From G963662905 sp965230045 (lineage in GTDB: Bacteria > Bacteroidota > Bacteroidia > Bacteroidales > WRLA01), in the NCBI GenBank assembly GCA_965230045.1, contig OZ245940.1, forward strand, positions 3,162,001-3,226,000: DNA of 64,000 nucleotides, written 5' to 3'. Both the position numbers and the translations under genes were made by a program. Under the pieces are notes generated by a model. The model had not been told where the DNA came from. It worked only from the letters and a program-made list of their open reading frames with translations, and searched no databases. Shown one piece after another: positions 60,324 through 64,000 of this stretch. Numbering within the stretch: the stretch's first letter is position 1; each line of letters opens with the position of its first letter.

Positions 60324-61223
60324 ATGAAAAAAAGAACGATCCAGGATGAAGCATGCCTTAAAGTTAATGGCTTTCGCCAAATGGCTGAGCAGTTTATGCA
60401 GCGCCTTGTAATCAACGGACGCTCGCGTTCCACACACGAAAACTACCTTCGCCAGATAGCAAAGATGGCGATTTTTTGTGAGAAAAACCCTCTTGAAATG
60501 GAAATTGATGAGATAGAAGCATATCTCTACCATGTGGTGGACCGCGACACCGACAGCCAAAGCTCTTTCAAGCACCTGGTCTATGGCCTGCGAAAACTCT
60601 ACAAACTCTTCGAAAAAGACGAGCTGCACATTAGTTTGCCCAGCATCAAACGGCCGCAAAAACTGCCTGTAATCCTTTCCTGTGGCGAAGTGAGGCGATT
60701 GCTCAAAGCGCCCAAAGAACTGCGCAACAAAATTTTATTGGCCTTAATCTATGATACGGGCATGCGCATCAGCGAAGCAAGCAGCCTTTTGATACAAGAT
60801 GTTGACCTTGAACGGCGACAGCTGTTTGTGCGCAAAACCAAAAGCAAACGAGAACGCTGTGTGCCCATTTCAAAACACATGGCAAGGGGCATTGCAAACT
60901 ACCTGAAAATAGACCGCCCAAAATATTTCATGTTCGAACGCAGCAACCAGCACCGTGGGCTGCCCTTGAGCCACACACGTATCCGGGGCATCATGAAGGA
61001 TGCCCTCGGTGTTGCCGGTATCAACAAAAAAGTCTGCATCCACTCTTTGCGCCACACTTATGCAACCCACCAGCTCGAAGCCGGGCAGAACATCTACGGG
61101 CTGATGAAGCTTTTGGGACATGCCGATATCAAAAACACTGAAATGTACCTCCATCTGGCCCAGCTGCCCCAACGGGCATTTTTCGGCCTGCTTGATAAGC
61201 TGTACCCAAACAAAAAGATATGA
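60324..61223 (+). CDS. Tyrosine recombinase of an IS91-like element
   Basis: A 299-aa XerC/D-like integrase. The N-terminal SAM-like domain (GFRQMAEQFMQRLVINGRSR STHENYL) is followed by a catalytic domain with Arg in DTGMRISEASSL, Lys in VRKTKSKRER, HSLRHTYATH (His-x-x-Arg), LLGHADIKNTEMYLH (His and catalytic Tyr). No integron-integrase-specific extra helix was evident. Its stop overlaps the transposase start (ATGA), so both are translated together. Accessory recombinases upstream of the transposase are known for a minority of IS91-group elements. It may resolve or integrate the element, or act on the palindromic sites nearby; the last point is speculation. Confidence 0.9.
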   Translation: MKKRTIQDEACLKVNGFRQMAEQFMQRLVINGRSRSTHENYLRQIAKMAIFCEKNPLEMEIDEIEAYLYHVVDRDTDSQSSFKHLVYGLRKLYKLFEKDELHISLPSIKRPQKLPVILSCGEVRRLLKAPKELRNKILLALIYDTGMRISEASSLLIQDVDLERRQLFVRKTKSKRERCVPISKHMARGIANYLKIDRPKYFMFERSNQHRGLPLSHTRIRGIMKDALGVAGINKKVCIHSLRHTYATHQLEAGQNIYGLMKLLGHADIKNTEMYLHLAQLPQRAFFGLLDKLYPNKKI

Positions 61224-62359
61224 AGGCCGATCTGGCCTTGGTTGCAAAAAACTTTACGCACATACTGGAACAGAAAAACAGGCTGACTTACCATCAATTG
61301 CGCTGCCTGCGCGCTTTGCAGGCTTGCCGCACAGAAAAAATGGGCGGACGGATTGAGCAATGCAGCTGCTGTGGGAAGCGCAAGGTTTTTTATAACAGCT
61401 GCCGCAACCGGAATTGCCCTAAATGCGGCGGACTGGAACGCGAAAAATGGCTTCTGGCACGTGAGGCCGACCTTTTGCCGGTCAGTTACCTGCACATGGT
61501 CTTTACCATACCCGATAAACTGAACAAGCTGTTTTTGAACCACCAAAAGGACTGTTACAACATCCTGTTCCGTACTGTAAAGCGCGTAATGGACTGTTTT
61601 GCAGATAATCCGGATTTCCTGGGGGCACGTATTGGATATACTGCCGTGCTGCATACCTGGGGGCAGAACCTGCAGTACCACCCACACCTGCATTTGGTGG
61701 TGCCTGCCGGGGGGATCACAGCCAATGACAAATGGCTCCCTTCAAAAGGGGACGGAGAATTTTTGTTCCCGGTAAAAGAAATGAGCAAAGTGTTCCGGGG
61801 CAAAATGGTGGCAGCTCTGCGCCAATGGGCAAAGGATGAAGAAATACCGACCAGCAACCGTATGTTCAACAGCCTTTTTGAAAAACCCTGGACAGTTTAT
61901 GCAAAACCTCCCTTTGCCGGACCGAAACAGGTGCTTGCTTATCTGGGCCGATACACACACCGAACGGCAATATCCGATGAGCGCATTTTGCAGGTGGACA
62001 ACAAAACTGTGGCTTTCCGCTGGAGGGATTACCGTGATGGCGACAAACAAAAAACAAGCATGCTGCCCGGGGAAGTGTTCCTGCAAAGGTTTTGCCTGCA
62101 CATCCTTCCGCATGGTTTCACCCGTATCCGCCACTATGGCTTTATGTCTTCGGCTGCAAAAGGAAAGGCTTTGCCTGCTCTGTATGAATATTTTAACCAG
62201 CCAAGGCCGCAAAAAAAGAAAATGGGCTGGGAAGAAATTGCAGAAACACGCATGAACATTGTAGTGGGATTTTGCACGCACTGTGGCGGGAGGATGTGGC
62301 TCGTGGAAATAATCCCCGAATCATTCCATGAGCGTATCAGGGCTCCGGATGCTTGCTGA
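61220..62359 (+). CDS. IS91-family HUH transposase
   Basis: A 379-aa protein with an N-terminal zinc-binding region (CSCCGKRKVFYNSCRNRNCP with further CGG) and a rolling-circle replication-type catalytic domain: HTWGQNLQYHPHLHLVVP holds the HUH motif (HLH) near 155-157, and YLGRYTHRTAIS supplies the probable catalytic Tyr near 237. The C-terminus ends MGWEEIAETRMNIVVG..CTHCGG. It is intact. It would nick at the element's right end and move DNA by one-ended rolling-circle transfer, which can carry adjacent genes. Its last 71 residues are repeated as a fragment at 47027-47242. Confidence 0.93.
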   Translation: MKADLALVAKNFTHILEQKNRLTYHQLRCLRALQACRTEKMGGRIEQCSCCGKRKVFYNSCRNRNCPKCGGLEREKWLLAREADLLPVSYLHMVFTIPDKLNKLFLNHQKDCYNILFRTVKRVMDCFADNPDFLGARIGYTAVLHTWGQNLQYHPHLHLVVPAGGITANDKWLPSKGDGEFLFPVKEMSKVFRGKMVAALRQWAKDEEIPTSNRMFNSLFEKPWTVYAKPPFAGPKQVLAYLGRYTHRTAISDERILQVDNKTVAFRWRDYRDGDKQKTSMLPGEVFLQRFCLHILPHGFTRIRHYGFMSSAAKGKALPALYEYFNQPRPQKKKMGWEEIAETRMNIVVGFCTHCGGRMWLVEIIPESFHERIRAPDAC

Positions 62360-62686
62360 GAAAATGCACATGCTTTATTGTTTTCCCTCAGCCCCTGCAA
62401 TGCAGGACTGATATGGTTATGCCAAAAACCCACAAAATGGGCTGTGTATGGTATCATATCTTGACAAAACGTTCATTTGAATTATCGCAAACCAAAGCTT
62501 TTCGGCTGAAAATGGCCTGTTTTCCCTTCCCTTAAGGTATTTGGCAGAAAATACCGCAAAAATTGATTCCCCAATATATTTGTAACCCGGTTTTCCCGAA
62601 TGGCTCGGGACAGGCTCTTCAACACAAAGCACATATTCCGGCTATGGCCGGAAAACGTTGCTTAATTGTTAGCTGGCGTAATTTGC

Positions 62687-63781
62687 TCATTCTAAGTCCT
62701 TAAGTTTCTTTTTTGCAAAATCCATATCAGGGTTGATTTCTAAAATTTTTCTGTAATGTTCTCTTGCAGATTCTATTTGTCCAGTTTTTTCATATTGAAC
62801 CGCAATGATATTATGAAGCACCTCAGATTTAGGGTAACATTTTAGTCCATTTGTTAAAAGCTTTATTGCGGTTTCAAAATCTTTATGCTTCTCACAATTT
62901 ATTGCATTTCCTATGAAATACCCTTCTGAATAATCGAAAACTGTGTTGTATTTTGTTTTTTGAAAATCAGAGTAAGATATGAATTTATCAAACGAAAACT
63001 TTTCTCCACGTGCTGGTATATATGCCCAGTCTTTAAATGCTAGTTTTAATCCATCAGGTATATACCGATAAATTATAGAATAGTGTCCTTCGTCAATATA
63101 TTCATTGCTTACAGTTTCTAGATTCTTTGTTGCTGTCTTTTCAATCTTAGCAAATAAAGAATCCCAGTTTGACTTTTCCTTTTCATTGTCATCAAGACCA
63201 TAAAATGAATAAAAATATTTCTTCGTATTAAAATTATGCATAGTTGAATCAATATCTGTTGCAAAGAATAAATCAGAATGATAAGGAGCACCTGCTAAAA
63301 AAATATCAAAAGAATCAGGGTTATTAAACAACGTGTTAACTATAAAAGCCCCAGTTGTAGAATGCCCCCAAATAAGCCGTGAACTATTTGTCCTATAAGC
63401 ACTGTCAATAAAAGGAATCAATTCTTTGGTTAGAAAATTTGCAAACTCGTTTGCCCCAACTCCTGGTTTAAAATAATATCCTCTTTTCACACTTTGTACC
63501 CCAACTGTAATGCACTCAGGAATTTCTCCTTTTGTAAGCATATCTGTAACACCATAATAATAGGAGAAAACAATTTGACCATCTAATACATAGTGTACTG
63601 GATAATTGCAGTTGGACTGATGATATTTGTTTGGTAACCCAACATATAAATCAATTGGTCCCTTTAAGTTCTCCGAATTGTAAGAGTATTTGTTTCCAAT
63701 TGACAAGTCGGATATCTGATTCTTTTGACCGTACCCAATGGTTGAAAACAAAGTGAGTAAAATAATTGCAAATCTATTCAT
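62687..63781 (-). CDS. Secreted esterase D-like hydrolase with C-terminal TPR
   Basis: A 364-aa protein with signal peptide MNRFAIILLTLFSTIGYGQ. The central part is the putative-esterase fold (PF00756 type): IDLYVGLPNKYHQS, YPVHYVLDGQIVF, and the nucleophile elbow IWGHSTTGAF; a Glu-Gly-His (DEGHYS) near 215-225 should be the catalytic His. The C-terminal ~80 residues contain a TPR pair (HKDFETAIKLLTNGLKCYP; GQIESAREHYRKILEINPD). Such fusions are common in Bacteroidota as esterases of siderophore or glycan esters. Its stop lies 17 bp past the right end of the IS91-like element. It follows a partial gene by 23 bp. Confidence 0.85.
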   Translation of the reverse strand: MNRFAIILLTLFSTIGYGQKNQISDLSIGNKYSYNSENLKGPIDLYVGLPNKYHQSNCNYPVHYVLDGQIVFSYYYGVTDMLTKGEIPECITVGVQSVKRGYYFKPGVGANEFANFLTKELIPFIDSAYRTNSSRLIWGHSTTGAFIVNTLFNNPDSFDIFLAGAPYHSDLFFATDIDSTMHNFNTKKYFYSFYGLDDNEKEKSNWDSLFAKIEKTATKNLETVSNEYIDEGHYSIIYRYIPDGLKLAFKDWAYIPARGEKFSFDKFISYSDFQKTKYNTVFDYSEGYFIGNAINCEKHKDFETAIKLLTNGLKCYPKSEVLHNIIAVQYEKTGQIESAREHYRKILEINPDMDFAKKKLKDLE

Positions 63782-63804
63782 ATGATTATAATATTAGCGG
63801 TTAA

Positions 63805-64000
63805 TTAATTATTGATTAAAGGTTTCATTTCTCTAATTTTAAATCCAACTATTGATTCGTCTGAGGTGTTAAACTGTATATCCTCAATAATTTCCACATT
63901 GAACTTAATATTGTAGTACCTTTGGTCTATAAACATTTTTTGATCTGGTTTTTCTACGGAATATCCTTCTCCTATCATTTTTATGGGATAATATGTTTCT
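63805..64000 (-). CDS. Partial hypothetical protein (C-terminal 64 residues), cut by the window edge
   Basis: An open frame on the minus strand enters at the window edge and reads ETYYPIKMIGEGYSVEKPDQ, then KMFIDQRYYNIKFNVEIIED, ending IREMKPLINN and stop. The 5' part is outside the window. It is on the same strand as the esterase gene and 23 bp upstream of it, which suggests one transcript. I do not recognise the family. Confidence 0.6.
   Translation of the reverse strand, partial: ETYYPIKMIGEGYSVEKPDQKMFIDQRYYNIKFNVEIIEDIQFNTSDESIVGFKIREMKPLINN

Larger units (their letters stand above)
60236..62670 (+). mobile_element. Complete IS91-like element with tyrosine recombinase and HUH transposase
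   Basis: The right end is fixed by comparison with copies 1 and 2: all three lose similarity after ttaattgtt (62670 here, 47744 and 46036 there). The left end is not fixed; it must lie between the repeat at 60235 and the recombinase ATG at 60324. The two genes overlap by ATGA. Beyond the transposase stop the 310-bp right end carries ccgaatggctcggg-type hairpins, the likely replication signal. Reading frames inside this right end are not credible genes. Confidence 0.8.

Noticed and set aside
60324..61223. Integron integrase
   Set aside because: The recombinase is coupled to an IS91-type transposase and looks XerC/D-like. I see no IntI-specific insert, so it is not called an integron integrase even though attC-like sites are near.
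62417..62632. Minus-strand frame repeated almost identically at 47455-47664 (MLCVEEPVPS..)
   Set aside because: The apparent conservation comes from duplication of the IS91-like right end; the frame covers its hairpins and is not a credible gene.

Overview
The window looks like a chromosomal piece of a Bacteroidota bacterium, most likely a Bacteroidales/Marinilabiliales-type organism. The signs are several exported proteins ending in type IX secretion (T9SS) sorting domains, Bacteroidota promoters (TTG/TTTG at -33, TAnnTTTG at -7) with mostly weak Shine-Dalgarno sites, SusR-like hybrid histidine kinases, a DUF3943 outer-membrane protein, and HydF, which points to [FeFe]-hydrogenase-based fermentative metabolism. 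No tRNA, rRNA or CRISPR array was seen.

Layout. 0-4.5 kb: a small signal-peptide/Gly-rich/TM protein, then a sugar-type Na+ symporter with a lipoprotein alpha-amylase. 5-7 kb: two paralogous T9SS cargo proteins. 7.2-7.6 kb: repeat debris. 7.7-23.6 kb: two giant T9SS surface proteins (1499 and 1502 aa), each next to another small protein with a GGGAPIG(G/C)G motif. Between them lie a LytTR response regulator/TPR kinase operon and a TPR-hybrid kinase-AraC protein. 23.7-29.5 kb: envelope proteins (DUF3943, an LA_2272-like repeat protein, a FemAB-like transferase, a Wzi-like porin). 29.6-34.9 kb: an operon of a symporter, an aspartate ammonia-lyase, HydF and a short-chain dehydrogenase. 35-45.8 kb: a hybrid kinase with propeller sensor, a C10 cysteine protease and a third giant T9SS beta-helix protein (1532 aa).

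45.9-64 kb is an accessory island. It holds a HigBA toxin-antitoxin pair, three copies of an IS91-like terminus (one attached to a complete tyrosine recombinase + HUH transposase element), a complete group II intron with RT plus an orphan intron 3' end, an ISNCY-like transposase flanked by broken DUF1254 genes, a sulfatase whose signal peptide has been cut off by a palindromic repeat, a choloylglycine-hydrolase-like enzyme and two alpha/beta-hydrolase-fold enzymes. Several gene junctions carry long imperfect palindromes bounded by AAC...GTT that resemble integron attC sites. The intron sits inside one of them.

The signals I find most worth following are (1) the family of three small GGGAP(I/V)G(G/C)G membrane-tail proteins, two of them tightly linked to giant T9SS cargo proteins and one translationally coupled; (2) the attC-like cassette-junction repeats without an integron integrase; and (3) a group II intron whose domain V is interrupted by a hairpin in both copies. 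Function and family calls rest on reading motifs by eye. No database search was run.
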